A stretch of DNA of 62,724 bases from Mucilaginibacter sp. (GTDB lineage Bacteria > Bacteroidota > Bacteroidia > Sphingobacteriales > Sphingobacteriaceae), in assembly GCA_028288285.1 (NCBI GenBank), contig JAQBNZ010000155.1:1-62724 (forward strand). Direction: 5' to 3'. The notes under the pieces are model-generated. The model was not told where the DNA came from and searched no databases. It was given only the letters and a program-made list of their open reading frames with translations. The position numbers were made by a program, and so were the translations under genes. Numbering within the stretch: the stretch's first letter is position 1; each line of letters opens with the position of its first letter. Below are positions 42,987 through 52,210 of this stretch, one piece after another.

Positions 42987-43607
42987 TTAATTTAATCTTT
43001 TTAACGGCTGTAATAACAGGGCCGTTCCGCTACCTAATATTGCACCGGCAGCCACATCTGTAGGGTAATGCACACCCAAATACATCCTTGAATAACTTAC
43101 TGACCCTGCCCATAACATGGCTGGTGCTATAACATACCATTTAGGATATGCGCTTGATAATGCTGTTGCAGTAGCGAAACTTGACGACGCATGACCTGAT
43201 GGAAAAGATGTGCTGCCCGTAGTATAAACTGCTACAATTTTTAAATTTTGTACAAAAGGCCTTCGGCGCTTTATTAATTGTTTAAGTAACAATGTAACAC
43301 CCATGGTAATGGCTGTGCTGCTACCAACATATAATGCATTCTTACGCATCTGACTATCATTGCGGATTATGCCACCAATAAGCAGTGCTGCAGGCACACC
43401 ATAGTCGCCATATTTTATAGTATGTGTTATAAAAAGCATTATACGGGTTTGTTCAGGTGTACGGTGAGTTGCCAGATCCAGCAAAATATTGTCATCAAAT
43501 CGTTGTAATTGTGATTGCCCGAAAATTTTAACAGCAAAAGGCATAGCCATAAGTAATTGAAAAACAATTAGCATGGATAAAAAATGCCTTTTTTGATGTG
43601 CTTTCAT
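42987..43607 (-). CDS. PAP2-family membrane phosphatase
   Basis: Integral membrane phosphatase with the three PAP2 motifs: KRRRPFVQN (about residues 113-121), FPSGHASSSFATA (about 135-147) and SRMYLGVHYPTDVAAGA (about 173-189). There are about five to six TM segments in 206 aa. It probably dephosphorylates lipid pyrophosphates such as undecaprenyl-PP; substrate is not visible. It is divergent from the HD/Pycsar-type gene and 108 bp from the DACNV-type gene. Confidence 0.9.
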   Translation of the reverse strand: MKAHQKRHFLSMLIVFQLLMAMPFAVKIFGQSQLQRFDDNILLDLATHRTPEQTRIMLFITHTIKYGDYGVPAALLIGGIIRNDSQMRKNALYVGSSTAITMGVTLLLKQLIKRRRPFVQNLKIVAVYTTGSTSFPSGHASSSFATATALSSAYPKWYVIAPAMLWAGSVSYSRMYLGVHYPTDVAAGAILGSGTALLLQPLKRLN

Positions 43608-43731
43608 TTATAGCCAGCTAAAGATTTTAATTTTTATATTTATACTAAAGTAAACAGTATTTAATATTGCATAACACCTAAATTCAATTAAAACGTTTAC
43701 TAATTGTTTTTTACCACCTTGAACTAAAAGT

Positions 43732-44970
43732 ATGAACTATCAGCAAATACTGCAGCAGGTTAATGAGTATGCAGTGGAGTATTATAAATTGCATCACAAC
43801 CCAATACTTTTTTTCCATAACAAACAGCATACGGAATATATGACTGGTAAGACAGTTCAAATTGCCAACCATTACCGATTAAATGATCGTGATTTTTTTA
43901 TTGTAATTACCGCTTCCTGGTTTCATGACTTGGGGTATATGGTAGATTTAAATTGTCATGAGGAAGAAAGCGCTAAGCTTGCCGATGCTTTTTTAAGAAA
44001 GCATAATGCAGAAGAAGGTATTATTTCAAATGTGAACAGCTGTATAATGGCTACAAAGATGCCGCAATTGCCCGGTGTGTTATTAGAGCAAATTATTTGT
44101 GACGCCGACCTGTTTCACCTGGGTAACGATGATTTTTTGAATAACGATAAGCTGTTGTTTAAAGAGGTGAATGCTTTATATAACACAGATATAAGCAAAC
44201 AGGACTGGCACCGTAAAAGCATTAAATTTTTAAAGGATCATCATTACCACACTGATTATTGCCAGGTTTTACTTAATGACGGCAAACAAAAAAATATTGA
44301 AAAATTAAAAAGGAAAGTAGCCGCGGAAGAAGAAAGGACAAGCAAGAATATTATGAGAGAAGAAAAGAAACACCCCGAAATATTAATAGATTATGCTGCT
44401 GTTGCTGCGCAAAAAAGTAAAAAGAACAAACAGGAAAAGCCGGAAAAGGGTATTGAAACCATGTTCAGGATAAGCTCGAGCAATCATCAACGCCTAAGTG
44501 ATATGGCCGATAATAAGGCGCATATTATGATCACCGTAAACTCTATTATACTATCAGCCATTATCAGTTTACTATTGCGCAGGCTGAGCGATTATGAGTA
44601 TCTGATCATTCCTACTTTCATCCTGTTATCCATTAGTTTACTTGCCATGACGTTTTCCATATTGGCCACACGCCCGTCTATCCCGGATGGTACTTTTTTA
44701 AGAACTGATGTTGATGATAAAAATGTTAATCTGTTATTTTTTGGTAACTATTATAAAATGGGCCTTGATGATTATAGTTACGGCATGACCAAAATGATGG
44801 AAGACAGGGATTTTTTATACGGGAGTTTGATAAAAGACGTGTATGCACAAGGGGTGGTTTTAGGTAAAAAGTATCGCTTGCTGCGTATTGCTTATAACAT
44901 ATTTATGTTTGGCCTTATTGTTTCTGTTTTAGCATTCATTATTGCCTCTGCAATATTTACAAAATTGTAA
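43732..44970 (+). CDS. HD phosphohydrolase fused to a Pycsar-type transmembrane effector domain
   Basis: Residues about 1-185 form an HD domain: His33 (KQHTEYM), HD at 65-66 (WFHDLGYM), HEEES at 76-80 and Asp126 in ICDAD. A charged coiled linker (about 186-245) precedes a C-terminal module like the DUF5706/Pycsar effector transmembrane domain: MADNKAHIMITVNSIILSAIIS (about 258-279) starts TM1, TM2 is about 290-311, and TM3 about 388-409. Pycsar effectors are opened by cyclic nucleotides made by a partner cyclase, and none is encoded nearby, so this may be a self-regulating or housekeeping variant. Length 412 aa. Confidence 0.8.
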   Translation: MNYQQILQQVNEYAVEYYKLHHNPILFFHNKQHTEYMTGKTVQIANHYRLNDRDFFIVITASWFHDLGYMVDLNCHEEESAKLADAFLRKHNAEEGIISNVNSCIMATKMPQLPGVLLEQIICDADLFHLGNDDFLNNDKLLFKEVNALYNTDISKQDWHRKSIKFLKDHHYHTDYCQVLLNDGKQKNIEKLKRKVAAEEERTSKNIMREEKKHPEILIDYAAVAAQKSKKNKQEKPEKGIETMFRISSSNHQRLSDMADNKAHIMITVNSIILSAIISLLLRRLSDYEYLIIPTFILLSISLLAMTFSILATRPSIPDGTFLRTDVDDKNVNLLFFGNYYKMGLDDYSYGMTKMMEDRDFLYGSLIKDVYAQGVVLGKKYRLLRIAYNIFMFGLIVSVLAFIIASAIFTKL

Positions 44971-45124
44971 AAAGCGGTTGATATATATTGGTTGATATGC
45001 AGTTAAAGGATAATGTACAGGCGGTTTTAATAACCAACATTTAAACCAGATCCAGTTTGCAAAGAGAAATATACAGTTTACTAAACATTACTAAACAATT
45101 AAGCCCGGTCACAACTATATCATT

Positions 45125-45982
45125 ATGAAAACAGCCACTATATTTTCTTTATTGCTGATAGGTATTATAGGTTCGTCATGCAGTCAAACTAAAAATCAAA
45201 GTGTAAAAAGCCCGTCAGGCTATGATTTGAGCAAACCTGTAAAATATGCAATGCCATCAGAATTGCTGGAGATATCAGGCATAGCATTTAACAATGGCGA
45301 TAATAGCCGCATATATGCCGAGCAGGATGAAGATGGTAAAATATACTATTTCCGCCCGGGGGATAAGCAGGTAAGCCATGCCAAATTTGGTAAACACGGC
45401 GATTATGAGGATGTGGCCATTATTGGGAGCAGGGCCATTATGTTGCGCAGCGATGGCAAGTTTTACAGCCTTGCGCTGAAAGAGATTAATAGCGGTAAAT
45501 TAACAGATATAAAAGAGTTTGATAACTTGCTGCCCGCCGGCGAATATGAGAGCCTGCATGCAGATCAGGCAGCTAATAAATTATATGCTTTATGTAAGCA
45601 ATGCCCTGGCGATAAACACGAAAAGGAATGCAGCGGCTTTATACTAAATGTATCAGCAGATGGCTCTATTTCAAACGCAGGTAATTTTAAAGTTGATGTG
45701 AGGAAGATAAGCGAACTTATAAGTAAGAAAAAGCTTAAGTTTCATCCATCGGCATTGGCAAAAAATCCGCTTACCAAGCAATGGTATATATTATCATCAG
45801 TAAATAAACTTTTGGTTGTGGCTGATGAAAGCTGGAACGTTCAGCAGGTTTATCCGTTAAATGCTGATGCATTTTTACAGCCCGAAGGTATGGCATTTGA
45901 TAAGCAGGGCAACTTATATATATCAAACGAAGGCAATCAAATAAACAATGGTAATATATTGCTATTTAAATATAGTAAGTAA
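45125..45982 (+). CDS. SdiA-regulated-type beta-propeller lipoprotein
   Basis: The N-terminal signal ends with lipobox IIGSSC (Cys about residue 19), so it is a lipoprotein of 285 aa. The body has repeated blade segments: SELLEISGIAFNNGD, YEDVAIIGSRAIMLRSDGK, FHPSALAKNPLTKQWYILSS and LQPEGMAFDKQGNLYISNEG. This matches the SdiA-regulated/phytase-like propeller family. It is likely surface or periplasmic, with unknown ligand. It stands alone between the Pycsar-type gene and a convergent PGT gene. Confidence 0.75.
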   Translation: MKTATIFSLLLIGIIGSSCSQTKNQSVKSPSGYDLSKPVKYAMPSELLEISGIAFNNGDNSRIYAEQDEDGKIYYFRPGDKQVSHAKFGKHGDYEDVAIIGSRAIMLRSDGKFYSLALKEINSGKLTDIKEFDNLLPAGEYESLHADQAANKLYALCKQCPGDKHEKECSGFILNVSADGSISNAGNFKVDVRKISELISKKKLKFHPSALAKNPLTKQWYILSSVNKLLVVADESWNVQQVYPLNADAFLQPEGMAFDKQGNLYISNEGNQINNGNILLFKYSK

Positions 45983-46009
45983 TAATTAAACAGAACAGTA
46001 AGGGGTTAA

Positions 46010-46603
46010 TCAATAAGCATTCTCGTCACCTTTTATAACGTTTATAAAAGTTTTGAGTATTATTTTAATGTCGCCGGTATTGGTCCAGTTTTCAATATAC
46101 CAAATATCATACTCAACCCTTTTTAGTATTTGTTCATGATCTTTAATTTCACCACGATAACCATTAACTTGTGCCCAGCCAGTGATACCCGGTTTTAAAA
46201 AGTGGCGGTCCATATATTGATCTATTACGAGGCTGAATTCTTCGGTATGTTTAAGCATGTGCGGCCTTGGGCCTACAACGCTCATTTCTCCAAATAAAAC
46301 ATTAAAAAATTGAGGTAGCTCATCCAGACTGGTCCTTCTCATAAACGCGCCAATCCTGGTTGTTCTTATATCACCTTTAGTAGCTTGTTTTGAAATGTTA
46401 TTAACCCGCATACTGCGGAATTTGTAACACCAAAATGGTTTATTATTTCTGCCTGAACGTTCCTGCTTAAAAATACCAGGCCCCGATGACTCTAATTTTA
46501 TTATAATAACCAGTATTGGTAAAAGCCATGATAAAATAAATATGATAACTGCTAAACTGAAAAATATATCAAATAGTCGTTTTAAAGCACGGTTTTGGTT
46601 CAT
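46010..46603 (-). CDS. Initiating sugar-phosphate transferase (third PGT)
   Basis: A monotopic UDP-sugar:undecaprenyl-phosphate transferase. Start MNQNRALKRLFDIFFSLAVI at 46603 matches the family; an upstream frame to 46657 is not needed. It has the hydrophobic helix (about residues 12-34), FKQERSGRNNKPF, YKFRSMRVN, TSLDELPQFFNVLFGEMSVVGPRPHML and HFLKPGITGWAQVNGYRGE. At 197 aa it is minimal. It is closest in pattern to the PGT at 31269, and no glycosyltransferases flank it, so it is an orphan initiator. Confidence 0.92.
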   Translation of the reverse strand: MNQNRALKRLFDIFFSLAVIIFILSWLLPILVIIIKLESSGPGIFKQERSGRNNKPFWCYKFRSMRVNNISKQATKGDIRTTRIGAFMRRTSLDELPQFFNVLFGEMSVVGPRPHMLKHTEEFSLVIDQYMDRHFLKPGITGWAQVNGYRGEIKDHEQILKRVEYDIWYIENWTNTGDIKIILKTFINVIKGDENAY

Positions 46604-46853
46604 AAATGTAATTAAACATCCAGCATCAAATGTATAGTTAACTACAAAAATCAGCAACGATTAATTTGAAAATATATACACAAGAAGCTAAAGCAACTTT
46701 TCGGAACTAACAAGGTATTGTACAAGGGCGTACAAATATTGAAAATTTAAGCCTAAGAACGAAATTTAATAATTGAGCAAACTAAATTACATTTTATGTA
46801 AATGCCTCATATTGAAATTAACAACTTGTGCTTGTGGAAATATGTTTACAGCT

Positions 46854-47396
46854 TTAAAATGTTTGAGTGACCTTTTTTGCAGGATAATCTAACTTAGCGC
46901 TTTTACGGTTACCCGCCACAGTCATATGTACAATGTTTAGCTGATCGTTGTAAACATTTTGCAGCAGGCTTACTTCGGCATCAATCTTTTTAGGTGCAGC
47001 TATTTTTGCCGATTCAAGATAAACGTTTACAGCTTCGCGGTTAATTTCGTATCCAATATAATTTAGTGCTAAAGGAGCAGCTCCGGTTTTTAGTTGCAGG
47101 TGGCTGTTAATATAGTTTTTTACAAATGCATCCATAGCGGCATGCATTTCTGGCTTGGTTAAATCGGCTTTGGCGCGAAACTGCTTTTCAAGTGCTACTT
47201 CAAAATCATCAGTGAAAATTGTGCAGATTACTTCCAGCTGGTTATCCTGTGCGTTAAAGCTAACATCGGTTGTGCTTACATGCAGGGGGTGAAAATTAAT
47301 ATCAGCTGCTTTGTTAATAAACAAGGCACCAGATAAAATGTAACAATATAGTAGTGATTTACCAAAAAAAGCGATCATAATGCAAGCAAGTTTCAT
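46854..47396 (-). CDS. DUF6702 family protein
   Basis: 180 aa with an N-terminal hydrophobic signal (IAFFGKSLLYCYILSGALF). The body FHPLHVSTTDVSFNAQDNQL, ICTIFTDDFEVALEKQF, and LNYIGYEINREAVNVYLES is the pattern of this Bacteroidota periplasmic family, in which the opening HPLHVS is conserved. It is divergent from HupE with only 47 bp between, and DUF6702 genes are commonly found beside HupE/UreJ and M1 peptidase genes. Its function is unknown. Confidence 0.8.
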   Translation of the reverse strand: MKLACIMIAFFGKSLLYCYILSGALFINKAADINFHPLHVSTTDVSFNAQDNQLEVICTIFTDDFEVALEKQFRAKADLTKPEMHAAMDAFVKNYINSHLQLKTGAAPLALNYIGYEINREAVNVYLESAKIAAPKKIDAEVSLLQNVYNDQLNIVHMTVAGNRKSAKLDYPAKKVTQTF

Positions 47397-47443
47397 TAAT
47401 ATTAAAAACGTGCTAAATTTACGCTTTCAATGCCCATATTAGT

Positions 47444-48022
47444 ATGTCTGATTTTGTTTTTTATTTTGGGTTGGGATGGAAGCACATTATCAGTACCGAA
47501 GCATTAGATCACCAGCTGTTTATTTTGGCATTAGCATCGGTATATACCTTTAAAAATATAAAACAGGTATTAATATTAGTTACCGCCTTTACTATAGGGC
47601 ACTCGTTAACACTGGCCTTGAGCGTGCTTGATTTAATAAGGTTCTCAAGCAAATGGGTTGAGTTTTTAATACCATGTACTATTTTTATAACCGCTCTTAA
47701 TAATATTTTGAGAGTTGATAAAAAGGGTGGCAGCGCTAAAGTGAACTACTACCTTGCCCTTGGTTTTGGATTGATACACGGAATGGGATTTGCCAATGCT
47801 ATTCGTATTATGCTCGCAAAAGATCAATCAGTAGGAATGGGCTTGTTTGGTTTTAATATAGGGCTTGAGGCAGGACAGATATGCGTAGTTGCAATTGTGC
47901 TGATTTTTGCTCTTTTATTTATAAAATATATAAAAGTAGCTCGCCGCGATTGGGTATTTTTCCTATCAGCAGGTGTGTTTGCATTATCGGTACAAATGGC
48001 TCTTGAAAGATTGCCTTTTTAA
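47444..48022 (+). CDS. HupE/UreJ-family membrane protein
   Basis: A 192-residue integral membrane protein with about six TM helices. It contains GWKHIISTEALDHQLFILAL (conserved His pair) and GHSLTLALSVLDLIRF, then GLIHGMGFANAIR, as in HupE/UreJ metal-transport proteins. It is a candidate for divalent-metal (nickel-type) transport, but no hydrogenase or urease genes occur here. It pairs with the divergent DUF6702 gene and precedes the M1 peptidase gene by 32 bp. Confidence 0.85.
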   Translation: MSDFVFYFGLGWKHIISTEALDHQLFILALASVYTFKNIKQVLILVTAFTIGHSLTLALSVLDLIRFSSKWVEFLIPCTIFITALNNILRVDKKGGSAKVNYYLALGFGLIHGMGFANAIRIMLAKDQSVGMGLFGFNIGLEAGQICVVAIVLIFALLFIKYIKVARRDWVFFLSAGVFALSVQMALERLPF

Positions 48023-48054
48023 ATTAAATTTGATTTTTTAACTCATCAATAAAT

Positions 48055-50463
48055 ATGAAGCGGATTTTTACAAGCGTTTTATTTACAGTAAGTATTATCG
48101 GTGCTGCTTTTGCACAGGATATACAAAACAACCCTGGTAGTAACCATGGTAACAAGTTTGAGCAGTTAGGTACTATTTTAAATACTCCTAATGAGCAAAG
48201 AACAGCCAGCGGTGCACCTGGTGTAAAATACTGGCAGCAACGTGCAGACTACAATATTAAATGTGAGCTGGACGAAAAAAACCTAAAGCTTACAGGCAGC
48301 GAAACAGTAACTTATTATAATAACTCACCAGACCCGCTTACTTACATTTGGTTGCAATTAGATGAAAACGAGCATAATACGCTTAATAACGCCAATTACC
48401 AAAGCGGCTCAACCATGCCTAAGTTTTCAACCACGCAAAATGTTGACCGCTCTGCTGGCCGTAACGGAGATGTTGATAACGGACTGGGTGATGTTATAAC
48501 CAAACTGACCGATGTAACTGGCAAGAAATTGAGTTATACCATTAACAAAACAATGATGCGTATAGACCTGCCTGCTCCATTAAAACCTGGTGCACAGTTT
48601 ATTTTTAATTTAGATTGGAACTATAAAATTACCGACCGTATGGCAATAGGCGGCAGGGGGGGCTATGAGTTTTTCCCTGAGGATGGTAACTACCTGTTTA
48701 CTATGACGCAATGGTATCCGCGCCTTTGCGTTTACAGCGATTTTCAGGGCTGGCAAAACCACCAGTTTACCGGCCGTGGTGAATTTGCCTTAACGTTTGG
48801 TAACTTTCATGTTCAAATAACTGTTCCATCAGACCACGTTATTGGCGGTACTGGCGAATGTATCAATTACAGCGCTGTGTTAAGTCCTGAAAGACTGGCA
48901 CGCTATAATCGTGCTAAAACAGCAACGGCTCCGGTAGAAATTGTTACCCTTGCAGAAGCTAAAAAAGCAGAGAAAGCGCCAGCAACAGGCAAAAAGACCT
49001 GGGTTTTCCAGGCAAACAACGTTCGCGACTTTGCATTCGGATCATCACGTAAATTCGTATGGGATGGAATGGGGCAAAAAGTAAGTGGCAAAAACGTAAT
49101 GTGCATGAGCTTTTACGGTAAAGAAGCATACAACCTGTATAATAAATATTCAACACGCTTGGTTGCACATACTGTAAAAACTTACTCTGATTTTACTATC
49201 CCTTACCCATATCCGGTTGCACAAAGTGTTGAAGCATCAAATGGTATGGAGTACCCAATGATATGCTTTAACTATGGCCGTACCGAAAAAGACGGTACCT
49301 ACAGCGAAAGCACCAAGAACGGTATGATAGGTGTAATTATCCATGAAGTTGGTCACAACTTTTTCCCGATGATAGTGAACAGTGATGAGCGCCAGTGGAC
49401 CTGGATGGATGAGGGTTTAAACTCATTTGTTGAGTACCTTACCGAAGAGCTTTGGGATAATAAATTCCCAAGTAAAAAGGGCGCAGCTTATACTATTGTT
49501 GATTATATGAAACTACCTAAGAATGAATTGGAACCGGTAATGACCAACTCCGAGAACATTGTAAGGTTTGGCCCTAATGCCTATACAAAACCGGCAACTG
49601 CTTTAAACATACTGCGCGAATCTATCATGGGCCGCAAACTGTTTGATTATGCCTTTAAAGAATACGCACGCCGCTGGGCATTTAAGCATCCTACACCTGC
49701 TGATCTTTTCCGTACTATGGAAGATGCAAGTGGTGAGGACCTGGATTGGTTTTGGAGAGGCTGGTTCTACGGAACCGACCCTGTAGATATTTCATTAGAT
49801 TCTGTTAAATATGCAAAGGCTGATATGGATGGCAAATTACCAAACATGCGCAGGCCTGGTGGTGGGGCATCAAAGTTAGCTCCGCCTGCTGTAAATAGCT
49901 TTGAGGATATTTCAAAAATCAGGAACAAAAATGATAAGAACATCAGGTTCCAAACAGACAAGGATACTGCTACGCAGGATTTTTACTGGAAGTACGATAG
50001 AGGCATGATAGGTGTTGATAGCAATAAGTTTGCATCTATCATGAAAGGCCAGCCAGCCGCACAGCCGTTCACACCTGATGCCGTTACTGACGAAGATAAG
50101 GCCAAATATGCAAACAAGTACTTTTATGAGTTAAGCTTTAGCAATAAAGGTGGTTTGGTAATGCCTATCATTGTTGAATTCACTTATAAAGATGGTACTA
50201 AACAAGTTGATCGTATACCAGCACAGGTTTGGCGCTTAAATGAGCGTTCAGTGAGCAAATTCTATATACAAGATAAAGAAGTTGCTTCTATAAAACTTGA
50301 CCCAATGCGCGAAACGGCTGATATTGATGAGAGCAATAACTACTGGGGTAAATTGCCGGAGCCATCAAAGTTCCAGTTGTTTAAACAACGTGTTGCAGGC
50401 GCAGGGCCGGTACGTGGCCAGTCTGTAGGTGTTAACCCAATGCAGGTTTCTTCATCAAAATAA
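48055..50463 (+). CDS. Secreted M1-family zinc metallopeptidase
   Basis: Gluzincin aminopeptidase-like enzyme, 802 aa with an N-terminal Sec signal (about residues 1-20). The N-terminal domain has the beta-sandwich region with YKITDRMAIGGRGGYEFFPED. The catalytic HEVGH is at residues 430-434 with the third zinc ligand Glu453 (WTWMDEGLNSF). The GxMEN-type substrate segment is changed to EASNGMEYPMICF, a variant known in this clade. It cleaves N-terminal residues of peptides in the periplasm. The gene is closed by a terminator. Confidence 0.93.
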   Translation: MKRIFTSVLFTVSIIGAAFAQDIQNNPGSNHGNKFEQLGTILNTPNEQRTASGAPGVKYWQQRADYNIKCELDEKNLKLTGSETVTYYNNSPDPLTYIWLQLDENEHNTLNNANYQSGSTMPKFSTTQNVDRSAGRNGDVDNGLGDVITKLTDVTGKKLSYTINKTMMRIDLPAPLKPGAQFIFNLDWNYKITDRMAIGGRGGYEFFPEDGNYLFTMTQWYPRLCVYSDFQGWQNHQFTGRGEFALTFGNFHVQITVPSDHVIGGTGECINYSAVLSPERLARYNRAKTATAPVEIVTLAEAKKAEKAPATGKKTWVFQANNVRDFAFGSSRKFVWDGMGQKVSGKNVMCMSFYGKEAYNLYNKYSTRLVAHTVKTYSDFTIPYPYPVAQSVEASNGMEYPMICFNYGRTEKDGTYSESTKNGMIGVIIHEVGHNFFPMIVNSDERQWTWMDEGLNSFVEYLTEELWDNKFPSKKGAAYTIVDYMKLPKNELEPVMTNSENIVRFGPNAYTKPATALNILRESIMGRKLFDYAFKEYARRWAFKHPTPADLFRTMEDASGEDLDWFWRGWFYGTDPVDISLDSVKYAKADMDGKLPNMRRPGGGASKLAPPAVNSFEDISKIRNKNDKNIRFQTDKDTATQDFYWKYDRGMIGVDSNKFASIMKGQPAAQPFTPDAVTDEDKAKYANKYFYELSFSNKGGLVMPIIVEFTYKDGTKQVDRIPAQVWRLNERSVSKFYIQDKEVASIKLDPMRETADIDESNNYWGKLPEPSKFQLFKQRVAGAGPVRGQSVGVNPMQVSSSK

Positions 50464-50486
50464 AATTTAAAAAATGCTTTTATATA

Positions 50487-50518
50487 AAAGGACCGGCTGT
50501 AATGGCTGGTCCTTTTTT
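50487..50518 (+). terminator. Terminator after the M1 peptidase gene
   Basis: Stem 50487-50498 (AAAGGACCGGCT) with 50504-50515 (GGCTGGTCCTTT), including two G-U pairs, encloses the 5-nt loop GTAAT. Six T at 50513-50518 follow. Confidence 0.92.
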
Positions 50519-50622
50519 GTTAGTGTCAATTTTTAAGCACATGAGCATACTGTGCTTTTCGATTAAATTAATACTTAATTTATGCTTTTTCTATTAGCGT
50601 AAAATGTTTTACTTTGTAGGCT

Positions 50623-51456
50623 ATGCCGGTGTTTATTGCGTCATTAAATTCGGGGAGTAACGGCAATTGCTATTACATTGGTAATGAGCGGGAAGCTGTG
50701 CTTGTTGATGCCGGTATATCCTGCCGCGAAACTGAAAAAAGGATGGCCCGCATGGGTTTATCTATGCAAAAGGTAAAAGCCATTTTTATATCACACGAAC
50801 ATTCTGATCATATCCGCGGCTTAGCCGTGTTAGCTAAAAAATACCGCCTGCCGGTTTACGTTACCGATGGTACTGTACATCATTGCAGGGATGTACCTAA
50901 AGAACTGTGCTATACACTAAAATCTTATTTGCCGGTACAGATTGGTAGTTTGGAGATCACAGCATTTCCCAAACATCATGACGCTGTTGAGCCACATAGC
51001 TTTATGATAACCAATGGGGACACTCGCATAGGCGTATTTACCGATATTGGGGCGCCATGTGAGCATTTGATTCGTCATTTCGCGCAGTGCCATGCAGTGT
51101 TCCTTGAAGCTAATTATGACGAAGACATGCTGGAGCAGGGCAGGTATCCAATCTATTTAAAACGTCGTATCCGTGGTGGAAAAGGCCACTTATCTAATAA
51201 GCAGGCGCTTGAAATGTTTATCACCCATAAACCTGATTATATGAGCCATGTGCTGCTGGCGCATCTATCAAAAGATAATAACAACCCGGAGGTGGTGCAG
51301 CAACTATTTGCTGAACACGCCGGTGATACTCATATTAGTGTTGCATCAAGATACGAAGAGAGCCCCGTTTACAGTATTAATCCGGCACAGGTTGTTGGAG
51401 CTGAGGTTGATTCGCTTAACCAAATTACCGGGCAGTTTCAGTTTGTTTTAAGTTGA
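50623..51456 (+). CDS. Metallo-beta-lactamase-fold hydrolase, WalJ/YycJ type
   Basis: An MBL-fold enzyme of 277 aa. It starts FIASLNSGSNGNCYYIGN, as YycJ/WalJ proteins do, with the metal motif SHEHSDH at about residues 57-63 (His58, His60, Asp62, His63). LSNKQALEMF and HVLLAHLSKDNNNPEVV follow. The family includes a 5'-exonuclease-like activity in Firmicutes. The stop overlaps the next gene's ATG (TGATG), so the two are translationally coupled. Confidence 0.87.
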   Translation: MPVFIASLNSGSNGNCYYIGNEREAVLVDAGISCRETEKRMARMGLSMQKVKAIFISHEHSDHIRGLAVLAKKYRLPVYVTDGTVHHCRDVPKELCYTLKSYLPVQIGSLEITAFPKHHDAVEPHSFMITNGDTRIGVFTDIGAPCEHLIRHFAQCHAVFLEANYDEDMLEQGRYPIYLKRRIRGGKGHLSNKQALEMFITHKPDYMSHVLLAHLSKDNNNPEVVQQLFAEHAGDTHISVASRYEESPVYSINPAQVVGAEVDSLNQITGQFQFVLS

Positions 51457-52133
51457 TGCTGGATATTCTTTATCAGGACGATTATTTAATAGCCATTAAC
51501 AAGCCGCACGGTTTGTTGGTGCACCGTTCATCTATAGCTGCAGATGCGGAAGAATTTGCCCTGCAGATACTTCGCGATCAGATAGGCAAAAAAGTAAATC
51601 CAGCGCATCGTATTGACCGCAAAACCGGTGGTGTGTTGCTTTTTGCTTTTGATAAGCCTACAGAAATTGCCATGCAGCAGCAGTTTATGGAAAACCAGGT
51701 AAAGAAAAAGTACCTGGCCATTTTGCGCGGTTACACGCCGGATAGCGAAGAGATTGATTACCCGCTGCGTAAAGAGAATGGCACTTTACAGGAAGCCTTT
51801 ACGCGCTATATTACTTTAAAGCGTGCGGAATTGGATGTTGCTTTAGGCAAACATACCACCTCAAGGTATTCATTGGTTGAGGCTGCGCCGGAGACGGGCC
51901 GCATGCACCAACTACGCAAACATTTCGCTCATATATTCCATCCCATTATAGGCGACCGTACACATGGCTGCAATAAGCAAAACAAGCTGTTTAAAGAAAC
52001 CTGGGAATTGGATACTATGATGCTTCATGCATCACAATTAACATTTACGCACCCGGTTACAGGCTTGCAGGTAGTTATAAATGCGCCCTTGCAACCAGAA
52101 TATGTGCGCACAATGGGTATAATGGGCTGGTGA
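51456..52133 (+). CDS. RluA-family pseudouridine synthase (TruC-like)
   Basis: 226 aa. The catalytic Asp54 is in PAHRIDRKTGGVLLFA, and the opening LDILYQDDYLIAINKPHGLLVHR is typical. ETGRMHQLRKHFAHIFHPIIGD completes the family signature. It most resembles the TruC branch that modifies U65 of tRNAs. An alternative reading from TTG 51453 is unlikely. Coupled to the WalJ-like gene upstream. Confidence 0.87.
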   Translation: MLDILYQDDYLIAINKPHGLLVHRSSIAADAEEFALQILRDQIGKKVNPAHRIDRKTGGVLLFAFDKPTEIAMQQQFMENQVKKKYLAILRGYTPDSEEIDYPLRKENGTLQEAFTRYITLKRAELDVALGKHTTSRYSLVEAAPETGRMHQLRKHFAHIFHPIIGDRTHGCNKQNKLFKETWELDTMMLHASQLTFTHPVTGLQVVINAPLQPEYVRTMGIMGW

Positions 52134-52210
52134 AATTTTTTTAAATAATAAGGTTTACTGTAGTACTTTTGCAGCAAGCAGGAAAATAAATAGCTTGTAT
52201 AAATTAATTG

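Noticed and set aside
45000..45060. Loose TTGGTT/AACCAA inverted repeat before the propeller lipoprotein
   Set aside because: The loop is over 30 bases and the stem only six to seven, which is expected by chance in this base composition.
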